A stretch of DNA of 64,000 bases from Isoetes taiwanensis (taxonomy: Eukaryota > Streptophyta > Lycopodiopsida > Isoetales > Isoetaceae), in the NCBI GenBank assembly GCA_021234155.1, contig JAJEKV010000103.1, positions 2,730,001 to 2,794,000 of the forward strand. The letters are read 5' to 3'. Below, piece by piece: positions 13,496 to 26,276 of this stretch (within the stretch, counting starts at the first letter, position 1; each line of letters opens with the position of its first letter). The notes below the pieces were generated by a model. That model made no database searches. It saw only the letters and a program-made list of their open reading frames with translations, and had not been told where the DNA came from. The translations under genes were made by a program, and so were the position numbers.

Positions 13496-14054
13496 CTACT
13501 AGAAAAATTGCCTAGCGTTGCTGGGCTTTTTGTCGGGCATAAATAAAAAGCTAATAAAAATGGTGGATCTACGGATAGTGATAGAGGGAATAATTTAACC
13601 AACCATTAGGAATATATAGTGGAGTTGAGATTTCAAGAGGGTGGAATAACATTCAAAAATACATAGGCTTAAAATTTTCATGTTATATATAAGAAATTGG
13701 GTGTCGATTGAAATTCCTTATATATTTTGGTAATTTATATGGGGAAAGAAACCATTCAACTATTAGGAATATACAAAGGAGTGAGGATTCTCATGGCTTT
13801 ATGAGAATACTTGAAGGGTGAGCATGGAGACAAATCAATCTTTCATTACAATTTGGTAGGCTTTGAATTTAGGTTCCACACTCTTCTAAACATATATAAG
13901 GCAGTGTTATTTTTTGTTTGAGCCTAATATTTTTTCACCAAGAAAAACTCTGGAAGAGACACGTGTAAACCTTCGTTTTAAAAAAAGACTTAAAAAAAAA
14001 GGCAAAGCCATTAATAGCCAATCCGATCGGATAAGCTGCACTTGCTGCAGTCAT

Positions 14055-14057
<3 letters not shown>

Positions 14058-14101
<44 letters not shown>
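14058..14101. repeat. (GTT)n microsatellite
   Basis: About fourteen uninterrupted GTT triplets. In other frames or strands it gives poly-Cys, poly-Gln or poly-Thr translations that are artefacts of the repeat. Confidence 0.95.
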
Positions 14102-14102
<1 letters not shown>

Positions 14103-16488
14103 GCATCTGAGCAACGCCATCGCCACAAAGCTTTCAGGTCCAACTGTTTTCTGCTATCGCCACAGAAGCAACAGGCTTCGGGCAGCGACTCGACAGTTCC
14201 TGAACCCCAGTGGCGTTGGTGAAGCTCCATAGCGCTGCCATATTTGTGCGAGCATATCTGATCCCTCTCTTCCTTTAAGCCATAGCCGATGCCTATCTTC
14301 TTTAAGCGGAAGAAGCCTGCAGAGATGGAACAGAAGCTGCAAACGTATATTTGCTGGCTGTAACAGCCTCGCAAGGGTGGTTAACCCCTTCATTTCTGCC
14401 TTTCTTGCTCTCGCACATCAGGGGTTTCGGTTTGGCATCACGGGTCTCAGGTAAGATCTCCCTTTTCTTCTTGATCTCTAGAGTTTTCATAGAGTTTTCT
14501 TGAGCTTCACATAGTTTGTGTACGATGATCAAAGGGTTTTCATATTGGCCTCTCTACATTCATCTCACATATCTGCCTCTTTATACCCGGCTCACATATC
14601 TGCCTCTCTAGATTCTTAGCAAACTCTTAACAAGCGGGGGATTCTGCAAACAAGGGATTTTTCAAACCGGGGATTCTTAGGAAACAGTGGCCAAGCTGGG
14701 GATTCTTAAGATTTTTCAAACCGGGGATTCTTAGGAAACCGCTTTATGATAGGATGATCATGCCATATTCAAAAGATATTATGAATGGATTCAAAGTGGA
14801 CCGTATGATAATGTTAATCCTGAAAACCGCTTTTATCTATCAACGTATGCAGATACAATGGCACCTTATAATAGCAGATCCCAAACACAATTTCAGGAGT
14901 TGAACCTGTATTACCATTAGATCTGCGAAAATAAAAGGGAAAAAAATTCCTCCCTCATTAGAAATTTCTCTGTTTAACCTGCTCGAAAAGAATCTCTTGC
15001 AATACTTTGAGCATTATAGCTATCTCCAGAAACTCCACTAGAACGTAGGATCACTGGCCTGATTATTCGAATGCATTCGCAATATACACCTTAGATGTAT
15101 TTTGAGCATGATGACTTCTCTGCAAAATGATTATCATTGCTTAAGACCAATCTAAAAAGAAACAGAATCTACAAAAGGCATAGGAAAAATATATGTAACA
15201 AAAAAAAACATAAAGCGTCAAAGGAAAAGTTACCAGGATGAGCTTCCATAGTCATGCAGACCTCAAAGCTTGCCATAACGGAGAAAAAGTAGAAAGAGAG
15301 GCATAAAAAAGATGGAGGCGGAGCAAGAAATGGTTCAAGATAATCCTAGCTCCAGGAATGAGATCATTCTGGCTGCATCTAGGAAAGGGATATAGAGAAT
15401 AGAAAAACGCAAAGCGGGAAATGGTAAGCGGGAAATAGGTTCGATTGGGAATGGGTATCATCGCATCACTTGGTTCGAGAAAATGTGGCGGACAAGAATC
15501 TAGACATATTTTTGGGGTTTTAGCATCTCAAGGAATATTGATAGATTCGAGTATCCTTCAGTAGATTAGGCAATGGTCATAAAAAAACATGACCACTTAA
15601 AAATAAACATGTGGATGCCAAGTTTAAAAAGGGGAAGTATAGCCTTGCCACATAATATGCATTAGACACTATCTCTCATTGGCTATAGCAAAAAGGTGAC
15701 GTGTATTTTTTGAATTTCCATATTGGGACCATTTGAGACCCCATATTTTTTCTAATGATTCCTAGCAAACTGAGAATTCTGTAACTAGAGGACTTTTTAG
15801 CAAACGGGAGATTCTGCAAAAAATGGAATCGATCTAGAGCAAATTCAAGAGTTTTTTCTAGACTTTAAGACATTCTGCGGCAGATTAAGAGCAGATTTAG
15901 GCTTATTTCTTTCAGGCACATTTAAGGCAGTTTCAAGGCATAACCAAGCTGATTCAAGGTTTCTAGATAGAAGCAATGCACCATTCTTGCTTTATTTGTA
16001 TTTTTAAGGTCAGATTTTTTATTCTCAATTATCTTGATTTCTATATTTTTGCTTGATTTGGCACAGGAATAAGCATGGCCAGATTGTCATTGCAATCTTG
16101 GCGACCTAATAGAAGAATGGAGAGCTTGTGAAAGCTATACGGAGCTCAACTAGCGATCTGTCCAAGGCCTAACTTTCTTTTTTGTTTGCAAAAAAACTAT
16201 TTTGAATGTTCTATTTCTGCCTATGCTAGTTCCTAATCACATGTGCTGCTCTTATAGTCCTTTTACATGCTCAAGGACTATATAGGTGTGACATTATACA
16301 TATTCATGTTATTCAACTGATTTGAGGCTTGGGACGAAAGTTTGAATGCCCAATACCACAATATGTTATTTTGTTCCAACGATATGCTAATTATAGCAAT
16401 GCAATGCTTAGTAGCAAGTTGAAGCCCATCTACATGCATACTTATCACTTTCACAAAGTATTGCTTCTGCATGTTCTATAGAGCTGCT

Positions 16489-16636
16489 AGAATTAAATGT
16501 AATATCTTCAAAGCTTTAAGTTTTACTTTTCTGAGGTATTTCATTTCACGTGCAACATCCCTAGAATTAAATATCATCTCTTCAAAGCTTTAAGAAGATT
16601 TATTTTTCTGAGGTATTTCATTTCACGTGCAACTTC
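16489..16636. repeat. Tandem duplication, about 71 bp x 2
   Basis: Two adjacent units begin ctagaattaaat, pass through cttcaaagctttaag and end tcatttcacgtgcaac. They differ by a short indel and a few substitutions. Confidence 0.85.
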
Positions 16637-17084
16637 CATTTCACATATATATGAATTCATACGAAGCGTTGTATATTGTGACATTCCAACATTAACTAGG
16701 AACTTATCCGAGTCCTTTGTTTCATCGTCATATAGAGGGACATAAGTTTGCATTAAATGCAATCCTTCTTATGCATTTTTTTTTTGGAAGAGTATGAACA
16801 CTTTTTTACCAAGTTCATGCACTTAAAAACAATGACCACCTATAATACATTTTCCATCGATGTCAAATCGTTCACTAAATACTTATACATCAATTTTTTT
16901 TATTTGCATAACCTGCATTACAACATTGTTAAAAATACAGTAGACCTACGATGAATTTGTAGCCATGTTTGCCACATTGAATGGTTCAACTAGCTATAAT
17001 GGTTAATGTGCATATCAAGAGCAGATATTCTATTTGGAAAGCATAGTTATATGTGAGGTTGGTTATATGAAAGCATAGTTATAT

Positions 17085-18367
17085 ACGAGGAGAAAGCTTG
17101 GTTTTTTTTCCTGTTCTAAACGGAAGAGTAAAGGTCTGCAACTTATTCTATTGTATATTCTTATTTTTTACAACACTATAATTATCTGCGGATCAAAAAG
17201 GCTACGGCCCCCCTTGAGAAATAACGAGGTCCTCTATCTCCAAGAGAATTTACTCCCACGCATGGGCCTTTTTGCTTGATAATTATGCACCCAACCAAAA
17301 GCTTCACATTGGACAACTATTCAAGCTTCCAATTTGGCAACAAATTCGAATGGAAAACTATTCAAGCTTCCAATTTGGTATAAAAAGCTTCACATTCAAG
17401 TGCTGAGGCATCTGCTTAACCACTTCATCCTAGTACCCTTTGTCTCCTTTCATGCTTCTCCCCTCTGTCCTGCACTATCTCTTGCATCTTCTCAACCACC
17501 TCCACGAATATCTCTGTTTTTCTATGATGTTTCAGTAACTACCATGTCTTTGTTTGCTAGCATTCCCAGAATGTCATGCGGCGTGTTATTGCTTCAATGT
17601 ACAACACCAACCCGTGGACATCAACCATTCTAATGGCACATATGGTATCCAAAGTTTACCAACCCTCGCATCTTTCTTTTTCACGGTTAAAGAACATTTT
17701 TATTACTAATGGCGGGGAAGAAGAGGGATGTGAAACTATGTCGAGCTAGGTGCCCTTTTGGGGAACATGCTAGTTTGCTCATGGCGTTACGTTTGCAAGT
17801 TAACATACATTAACATTCTTTTCTTCGAGGAATGCCCAATAACCTTATCGGACTCTCTTAGTGTAAAGGGAGAGTCCAGATAATTAAGTTATCACTCTTA
17901 GAAGTGATAACTAGTTATCGATACTAGGAGATAATTAGTTATCATCGATAAAGGCGGTTGTCGGTCTTTGCCTCGGCTGATAACCAAAAATGCATGGCCT
18001 CAGACGTACAACCTCGGTCACGCATTTTTGGTTATCGGCCTCGGCCAGACCGATAACCTTATCTTGTATTATAGCTAGATACAATGCATGTCGAGTATCT
18101 TGTTCTAGAAACAACATTCTTGTGGTGTTGTTACTTGATATATGAAAAGGAGGAGGAGGAGTAGCGGCGTTTACATCATCAAAGGGAATCCCATTTTGTT
18201 GGTGGTGAATCCCTCATATGAGGGGAGGAGATGGTCTAGAGTTGGTCTCCTGTAGACCATTATCTCATATGTAATCTCCAAGACACGCACATCTAATTGG
18301 TCTCAGGTGGGACGATAAAAATCTATTCTATTCTATTCTATTCTTATCCCCTTCATCATTTATAAAG
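17085..18367. repeat. 1.25-kb dispersed repeat, copy 2
   Basis: Second copy of the block at 12253-13495, same orientation. Relative to copy 1 it has an extra short segment at about 18299-18345: ttggtctcaggtgggacgat, then aaaa and (TCTAT)n. This resembles the extreme 3' end of the LINE family in this window. The hairpin corresponds to 17956-18057, with one arm slightly diverged (GGTTGTCGGTCT). Confidence 0.85.
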
Positions 18368-19152
18368 ATATGTTGGCTATAAAAAAAGATGACATGGATG
18401 GGAAAAATTCCATGTGGACAAAAATGTGACGTGGAGATGGGGAGAGCAAGGAAGCATAATAAAAAAGGTTTATTTGACTTAGAAACAAAAGAGGCGAAAA
18501 GCAATTTGAGGTAGGAATGTTTTTCCTTTCTTCCTTTTCGTCGAAAACATATACGGGCTAGGAAACTATTTCACGGGAGAAGTTTCCGCCAGCAAATTTT
18601 AGGCAGCGCTGAGCACGAAATGCCGAGCCAAGCAGTGAAAGCCACCGAAGTTTCTCACAAAGGAAATTCCTCGACACGCAAGGCCATGTAAAACAATCGG
18701 GGCTTTCGAGGTATGCTCGACGTCGCCTATGTGGGAAAAGTTCATTGTATTGGGTGCTGCGTTTTTTTTTTTTTCTTCCGCTTTGGCGATGGCGTGAAGC
18801 CCTGCATGCCCGGTGGACCCTGCCTTTTGAGGCACTAGCCAGGCCGCCTCCCTCGTCTAGTTCTACAGTGGCGCCTTGGCCTTAACTTCATACTGATATG
18901 TGTTTTGCTGGCTTTGGAGCTTCCTTCAAGTGTTGTGATGAGTTTTTGAGTTCCGAAGAGTTTGACGAGTTCTGGCGAGAATATCTGCAGCCTTTTTAGC
19001 TTTTTAATGTAAATTTGTGGTCCAGCGAGTTGTGGCGAGAAGATTTGTGAGTTTTTAAGCTTCTTAAGGTAAATTTTTTACTTTTTTCATGGATTGAAGT
19101 TTCCTTAGTTATTTCTAACACTTTCTTGTTTGTTTCTTGCAGTTCTCGACAG
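18368..19152. other. Upstream flank of the DUF3504-like gene
   Basis: No gene recognised. A T-rich stretch near 18764 and short in-frame segments are present but lack motifs. Direct near-repeats of gagttttgaagcttcttaaggtaaat-like sequence occur at about 18990-19080, just before the putative start of the DUF3504-like gene. Confidence 0.4.
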
Positions 19153-19663
19153 TATGGAGGAGGAAAGCAAGTTTTGCTTTGTTATTTTGTTGTTGCTTGG
19201 CTTGCATGCAGTGTTAGCTGACGCCTTTAGGCTAAACAGACCATCTTTTGCTATTCTTGATCTGGATGAAGACCTCTGTAGGGAAGAAAGAGGAATAGAC
19301 ATGGATTCTGTGATAGAAAGTGTAAATCGTGAAGATGTTCGGGAGTTAATGGACAGTGTGGCAAATGAAGAGTGGTTTCACGTGGATCTTGTTGAGCCAG
19401 ATGGCAAGGATGATGAATGTCAGGAGTTTATGGCCTTAGATGAGAGAATGTTAAAGGAGATTGATGGAGGAGATAAGGATAAGTCGCCTAGGGTAAGTCA
19501 GCGGGCTAGAAAGAAATTTGATAAATGGAGGGCATGGGTTGGAGAAGATATATTTCTGTTCCAATCGAGGATATTCCTCACATTAAGTCGGATAATCTCC
19601 TTGTGAGGTTTATGATTCAAATGAAGAAGAGAAATGGTCTGTTGTATCCTCCGTCAAGGTAAA

Positions 19664-19665
<2 letters not shown>

Positions 19666-19696
<31 letters not shown>

Positions 19697-20778
19697 AAGG
19701 AAAGAAAATTTTTATTAAAAGATAGGAAGAATTACATAGGTCTCACATAGACCAGATAGAGTTTAAGCACAAAGATCACATGCAGATCAGATTTTATATC
19801 CATAATTTCTGTACTGATCTGCCTTTCTCAACATCTTCTTCTATCTATCAGTACTACATGATTAAAACCAATCTTCCTGTTTAGATAAAATACTACAGGA
19901 GCTTAGCACAAGCTTTCCAGAAACTACAGATAAGTCATGAATGCTCCAAAAGTTCAAAAGTCTTCTTGCAGAACTAAAAATGAAGAGAAAAGAGCTGAAG
20001 AGTAATCTGACCAATTCTCCAGACCGCTTTCGGAGAAGCCCAAATTGCTTCAAACTATGATCGATTCGCAATTTTTCTCTGGGATGCAAAATTAAAAGGA
20101 GATCTTTGCATTGTCGGGATGTGCCAGTCAGCCAACCTGTAAAGCTAGACACACAGCCCAGCACCAAAACCTCCCTAAATTTTGGTTCATGATATCTTGA
20201 TCGATATGGAAGTGTCTTCACGGACACGATTATCTCCTAGCTCGGCAATCTCAGAAAAATTAAGCATCCTGTTTCTAAACTGTAAAATCAAAATCAAGAA
20301 TTTACCCTGACTCCTTCCAGAACAACATTCTTAGATCTTTCCGCTAGAAAGAAAGAGCAAGAGGAAGGGGAAAAAGCCAAGAACTCAGAGGATCCATTGT
20401 TTGATGAGGCAGCCCAGAAATCATACAACTCAATTGCTCTCCTCACATTTCTGCTTAAAATCTGAATCTTTCGGTGCTTTTTACTCAAACAAGAGAACTT
20501 ACTTGACAGAAAGAACCGGAAGTTAATGGCAAACTGGCATGAAATGAAAGGACCGCCTTGAAGCAATTCTGATTGAAGAATCCGACCCACCTTTGAATAA
20601 ACGAAATCCAAAGAGAAAATTGTGCAAAACCCCTCTAGCAGCAGATCAAATGGGATTCTGGTCTTCAAGAAGATAGGAGCAGTGCCGGAAGGAAGAGGGA
20701 GAAGGGCGGCCTTCCCTCTCTGCCGCCGCCCTAGTTCCAGGCGCCAAGAAACGCGCCAACGGCCATTTTTCCCGAGGT
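19666..20778 (-). mobile_element. 1.1-kb poly(A) retroposon with 13-bp target duplication
   Basis: A long T run at 19666-19695 is the poly(A) tail of an element on the minus strand. The 13-bp target duplication GTCAAGGTAAATC flanks it at 19653-19665 and 20779-20791. The 5' end, near 20690-20778, is GC-rich. A minus-strand open frame (about 20294-20668) has no recognised domain. Size and structure suggest an internally deleted or non-autonomous L1-type LINE. It inserted into an intron boundary of the DUF3504-like gene. Confidence 0.85.
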
Positions 20779-21921
20779 GTCAAGGTAAATCAAGTCCCTT
20801 AAATCATGCATTTCTTTGTCCCTTAATTGTTGTCTCTATTTTTAACTTTGTGTTTTGTTTTCTTGCAGCCTGAACTGCCCTTATAAGGCATTTGGCAGAA
20901 TAATAAGGAAGGAAGGAAGTATATTTTAACGTCCGCGGAGGCCAAACTTGACCTATGAGACGGTACATGCAGTACACAAAGCAGATAAAACCACACCAAA
21001 AAAGACAAATGCTACTATACAATGTGTCCCTACTATTGGGATGAAAAAACCCCCACATGGGAGGAAAAACCCTGGTAGTAGGCTCTCAGATCCCTTGTCC
21101 TGTAAGGGATTCTCTGACGGTAGAGACTTGCAAAATGTAGGATGCGAGACATGCAACCATTGGCGATGCCAACAATTGATCAAATGGGCGGTGCATGAGC
21201 ATCTAAGATCAGCATGTGTTGCTCGGATATGCATATATGCGGACACTCTTGCGAGCATGGTGCTCATCCTCTCTTGTCGCATGTGGCAACAACGGCATAT
21301 TCTCTCATGTCGGGGATTTCTCGCCCCTCCATCCGTAGTCCAACGACTGTTTCAATTCGAGATGATGGGACCCGTCCTCACGGAGGCAATAGCTCTCCGT
21401 TTCTTCATAGATATATGCGCTTTCAAATCTTGGTGTGGGCCATGTTCGGTGTTGGATTAACTTGCGTGTGGTAGTGCTACGTTTTTTAGGCTTTGCACAG
21501 TGGCTGCATCCCACAGTGGTGGCAAAGCGCTCATTGAGATGTGCGGCTGTCCACGGGCATCGAGGCATAGCCACAATCTTTTGGTAGTCTATAGGCCCAC
21601 GTTGCGAACCACCCCCGGCGGTGCTCCGCCATACCCTCTTCGATCGTTGTGGCTCTTGTGCCAATAACAAAGCCCTCGGGGAAGACGTTGTGCATCCATG
21701 CTGGTGACCTTGTGGAAATATGTAAGATGTCTGCGCATAGCAGAATGTTGCAAGGGCCAGAACCCAGTCTCATATAGCAAAATCTGATAAGGCACCGTGT
21801 CCTTGATACCTAGGCTGTATGTTAAGAATGCCTTTTGCACCCTCTCTAGCTTATCCCAGGTGTTACTTGCTAATTGCTGGACCCTAGACCTCTAACCCAT
21901 ACAACAATACTGGTTCAACGA

Positions 21922-23481
21922 TGTGACGGCCCCAGCTCCTATACGATGCCCCGATCATATACAAACTGGAGATCATCCCACAAACCAGCATCTGCTCGCT
22001 GACATGAGGCCGTCCACCTATCATCGGGCTCTTGCTGGTGGCCAAGAACCCGACGGGGAAGAATGGACGTGTCATTCATCCCGTCTCCCTCGGGATCGAT
22101 CTAGCTGCGGAAGCGTAAACACACATGAGCACATGACATCAATCAACAATAACATACCCACCTCGAAGGGTGGTCCACCATATCACAGTAGCTGCAACAA
22201 CACATCAGTATATCAACATAACATGGGGAAATCCTACCCAGGCTCAGACTCTTGGGGAAAGACTGACGGCTTGGGTCTCCGGATAACAATGTAGACAGAA
22301 TTCATGGCAAATGGATTTGGCTAGCATAGAAACATGGTCGTTGGGTAGTCCACTCCATCCGCCCCTCATTGCATACTTTGCGGATAGGCTAAAAAGTATT
22401 GGAGCCCGGCCCGTAGCCTGCGGGTTCATAGCCAAAGGGGCTACTCTTGGGTTGCATCTCCCCGCTCTCGATGAGGCGGGGAGGGAGATCACTCTCCCCG
22501 AAGGTTCATGCCAATCACAAGTGAGCTAGAGAGCCCTTTGCTTCATTATCTGACTTGAACCCCTAGAAGATGACGCATCACCCAAGAGGTGTCGAGCCCA
22601 TACCTTGCCGCCCGCCAGCGGTGCGGGGTATTAGGCCTAGCCCACAATGTTCCCCGCCGTAAGCTAACTGCGGAGGATCAAGCGTGATCGGACAAGCCCT
22701 TCCTTGTCGGCGGTCTAGCTCCGCCACCCACGGCCAGGCGGGCTCTTATGCACGAGCCGCGTGGTGGGAATTAATGGGCTAAAACTATGATCATTCAATC
22801 TACTGGGCTCTGGGTCTCTACCCCCCTTCCCAATACACAAGAGTGGCGCATTGAATGTCACAACATCATCATACAGAACTGAATAATAGAATACATCTAT
22901 TCTAAACTACCTAATCATACAGAGTTAGGTTCATTTGTTAGTGCCTATCATTCTTAGGCTGTAGGGATCGCCTATGGCTAAGAATGAATGCTAATCCTAT
23001 AGAATGAGAGCTGAAAACTCGGATCTAACTATCGGATCAACCACTAACCCGCATCTTGGTTGGCTCCCACTCCTCTGAAAGCGTCCATGCTGCTGGATCT
23101 CGAGACTGCTGGTCTTGGATCGAGCTGCAACCCAGAAATTCCGATTCCTCTGCTACTGTTCAGGCGAAAAGGCGTCCGATGCTGCTCCAATCCGAGATTC
23201 AGGGGCTGGAAACCGAAAGGGTTTCCCTTTTAGGGTTTATGCCCCTTTATCTCCACGAATTTAGGGCTGGTCCCTTTTGGTCAATGGGCCATTGTCACAT
23301 GGCAAAAAGATATTATATTCACATGTGGCCTTAACATGTGCAATATAATGGTTCACAGGGTCGTACCCTAGGGTACTACCCTTTTCTGATCATTTGTGTA
23401 CATGTAAATGCGAGTCAACATGTACTAGTGGCGTGTCGATATAATATCGTATTCATACCATATATTATTCGGAACGTCACA
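21922..23481 (-). mobile_element. Solo LTR, family of the 37.7-kb LTR
   Basis: Starts TGTGACGGCC and ends GAACGTCACA, giving the terminal inverted TGTGACG/CGTCACA. Blocks such as ggctcagactc and ctcggataac-like sequence are shared in the same order with the LTR at 37674-39262, where an adjacent primer site shows that the sense strand is minus. No internal region or second LTR is present. It lies in the LINE between its RT core and C-terminal segments. Flanking 5-mers (aacga, aagcg) match poorly, so the target duplication is not clean. Confidence 0.75.
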
Positions 23482-24339
23482 AAGCGAGTGCTCGAGCGGT
23501 GTGCTCGTGCCCGATCCACATAGGTCTATTACGTAGCGGCTATTACGCATAGCATCTGGGGGCTTTCCATCCCGCGCTGACCCGTCTTTCCACACAGTCA
23601 TCCCATAACATGCTAGCGCAAAAGTCGATTCCCAGATACTTGAAGGTCCTTACAACATCCACCTTCTGTCCTCTGTAATAGAGATCACGGGATATCATCT
23701 TTGCGAGAGGAGAGGACTGCCGGGGAGCTTAGTTTTCTGCGGGTTCACCGTCATTCATTCTGTTGTGTCCACAGAACCCACTAAGGCGTTCAAATGCATT
23801 TGCATACTCGGGCTGTATGGGATAGCAAGTCTACATCATCTGCATAGAGCAATTGCCTTATACTGTATGCCTCTAGTAGCTGCGGGCCACCGCCCCCATG
23901 TTCTTGCATCCAGGTCTCCAACTTGTCAATGTAGATACCAAAGAGCGTTGGAGATAACGGACATCCCTGTTTAACCCCTATGGTGCTAGCAACTCGCTGA
24001 TCTGATGCAGGCAATGCAGCAATATCCCATCATAGAGTCTATAGATGACATTTTGTAAGTCCTGTGGGGCATGCAGCGCCTGCAAATGCTGTCACAACAG
24101 GTCCCGAGGGACCGTATCATATGCCGTCTTGAAATCTACGAAACAGCAGTACAGGTCACGCCGCGCATTGCGAGTAGCTTCCATAAGGATTCTGAGAGTG
24201 AATATATGGTCGATTGTGGAGTGGGCAGGGCGAAACCCCGCCTGGCCAACTGCACGCACTCCAGCTTCCTCAGCCCACTGAGTTAACTTCTTCTCCACCA
24301 CACCTGCTAAAAGCTTTGCGAGTAATCACACTAACCCCA

Positions 24340-24830
24340 AATTTTGCTCAATGTGTAGTTTTTTGCTGTTGTTTCTGCAAAAAAACAACATTTAAGGACC
24401 ACCCATAGTATTGTTCCGAAAATGCTAGAAACAACATGTAGTTTTTTAATAAAAAGTCTATGCATAGAAAATTGATAGTCCAATTAATAAAATTCAATGC
24501 GTTGTTTTTGGGTGTTGTTTTTGATAAAAATAACATATGGTTTAACAGAATATCCACATGTGGTTTTTTTAAGTAGTAGTTATTTTTAAGTATTGTTTTT
24601 ACTAAAAATATATGTGGCTTAACTGAATATCCACGTGTATATTAGTTGTTTTCAAGTGTTGTTTTAACTAAATAATAACATGTGGTTTAAGGAAATATCT
24701 ACATGTGGTTTTTTTAAATAATTGTTTCTAAATGTGGTGCTTTTCAAATAAAGACACATAGTTTTAAAGAACTTCATGTTGTTTTCGTGTATATTCCAAA
24801 AAAAAAAAACATTATTTTAGCTAATTAAAT
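24340..24830. repeat. Left subterminal repeats of the CACTA-like element
   Basis: Multiple imperfect copies of acatgtggttttttaa and related tgttgtttttgataaaaataac motifs. Short subterminal repeats of this type are transposase-binding regions in CACTA elements; binding here is inferred only from position and repetition. Confidence 0.6.
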
Positions 24831-24860
24831 ATCGACACGTGGCATTCTAAAAAAAAAAAC

Positions 24861-24960
24861 TTTTTTTTTTTTTTTTTTTTTTTGCATAGCCTTTGGGAGT
24901 CGAACCCAAACAAGTCCATAGGGCATTATTAAATTGCAATCTACATTCTATCATTAGATT
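24861..24960 (-). repeat. Possible tRNA-derived SINE fragment
   Basis: On the minus strand, a perfect Pol III B box GGTTCGACTCC (24896-24906 on plus, reversed) is followed by ccaaaggctatgc and a run of A (the T run at 24861-24883). No clear A box or target duplication was found. A truncated SINE is plausible; a chance tRNA-like segment is possible. Confidence 0.4.
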
Positions 24961-26276
24961 AAAACATTATTATGTTCAAAATACCACAGTTGTTTTTTAA
25001 TTGTACGGAAGTGTTATTTAACTTAAGCAAAAACATTTAAAGTTCAAAACATTTCAGAAGAATATTTTCAGGGGAACCAAGATTTCCCCTAAGGTTCAAA
25101 ACATCAACTTAAATTGATTTCAAAAGTTTTAAAAACATTAAATCAAGTGGAACATTCACTTTAACATCAAAACATTAAAATAATTTGAATTTGATTGCAA
25201 CTGTTTGAATTAGCCTGAGTATTGAGCCGATTACTTTGTGCTGGTGGGCTTACTTGAATGTTCGATCTGGAGCTATTTCTTCCACTAAAATATGCTGTGC
25301 TATCCAAATATATGCAAGCCATACCCGAATGCCCTGTTCATGGTGGAATCTTAGTTCTCCAAAAAAAAATTGGTTTCAAAAATGAAAAGGACAGTAGCAT
25401 GCAAGACGAGAAAGTAAAATAAAGAACAAGAAAACAAAAATAGTATTACCTGAGAATAATAGCTCTGCAAAAGCTAAGGTTGCGGCCATGGGAGTCTGCA
25501 GCAGGCAAGGTTGCACGAATCAACAGGCTCTGCCTAGAAGTAGCCCACCTAGCCCAGGGAAATGCAAAATGAGCACCTTAGCAGCTGTGTTTTTTCTCAA
25601 ATTCCTTTTTCCTGTACGGGTTTCTATTTTGGCACATACTTTTGTTTTGTCTGGGCTGGATTGATCTATTTAGATGGCGAGTTTTTGCTGGGATTGAGTC
25701 ATGGATCTGCAGTGAGATCATTCAGACAGCTTCTTTAGCCTTGTGCGCTTAATCGTGTATCCTGGACAGAGGTCTGCGGTAAAAAAAATAGAGCACCCAA
25801 TCATGCATGCTGGCCAAAGGTCTATGGTAAAAAAATAGAGTATTTGCGTCTATTAACATTTGAATAAGTAAACTTCAGGTCTAATGTTCCGCTTGACACA
25901 TCTCGTAGCATGAAGGAGCTGGTTAAATTCTTAGAAATCCGATTAGGGGAGGATGGAGCAAGAAATTTTCCGATAGGGTTCATAAAGTTTGCCCAACACT
26001 GGTGGCCTAGAATTGGCCACCTTAAGCATATTTGGCTAATTTCTTGAGTCACATAGTAATTTACATGCAACGCGCTAGGCCTAAATACTTTGAAATAATT
26101 GAATGTTGTTTCCAACTGGTACTTTGACTGACCATCTTTAGGTTTTCATTTACGTTAACTTTTTCTTAGGTTTTTCTTTAAAGCGAATGATATAATATAA
26201 ATAAAGATTTCAAGTATTATTTTCTTTCTCTCTTTTTGTTGACGGCATGATTGGTGGGACTTGCACCCGCCCACGT

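Larger units (their letters stand above)
13496..17084. other. Non-coding stretch between the two repeat copies
   Basis: No protein-coding gene can be supported. It contains a (GTT)n microsatellite (14058-14101), short repeats of ggggattcttaggaaac at about 14636-14745, and a tandem duplication at about 16489-16636. The open frames are low-complexity or lack homology that I recognise. Confidence 0.5.

Noticed and set aside
13914-14374. Poly-Cys, poly-Thr and poly-Gln reading frames
   Set aside because: They come from the (GTT)n microsatellite at 14058-14101.
12253-18367. LTR retrotransposon with 1.25-kb LTRs and 3.6-kb interior
   Set aside because: The repeats lack TG/CA borders, and no primer site, polypurine tract, target duplication or coding interior was seen.
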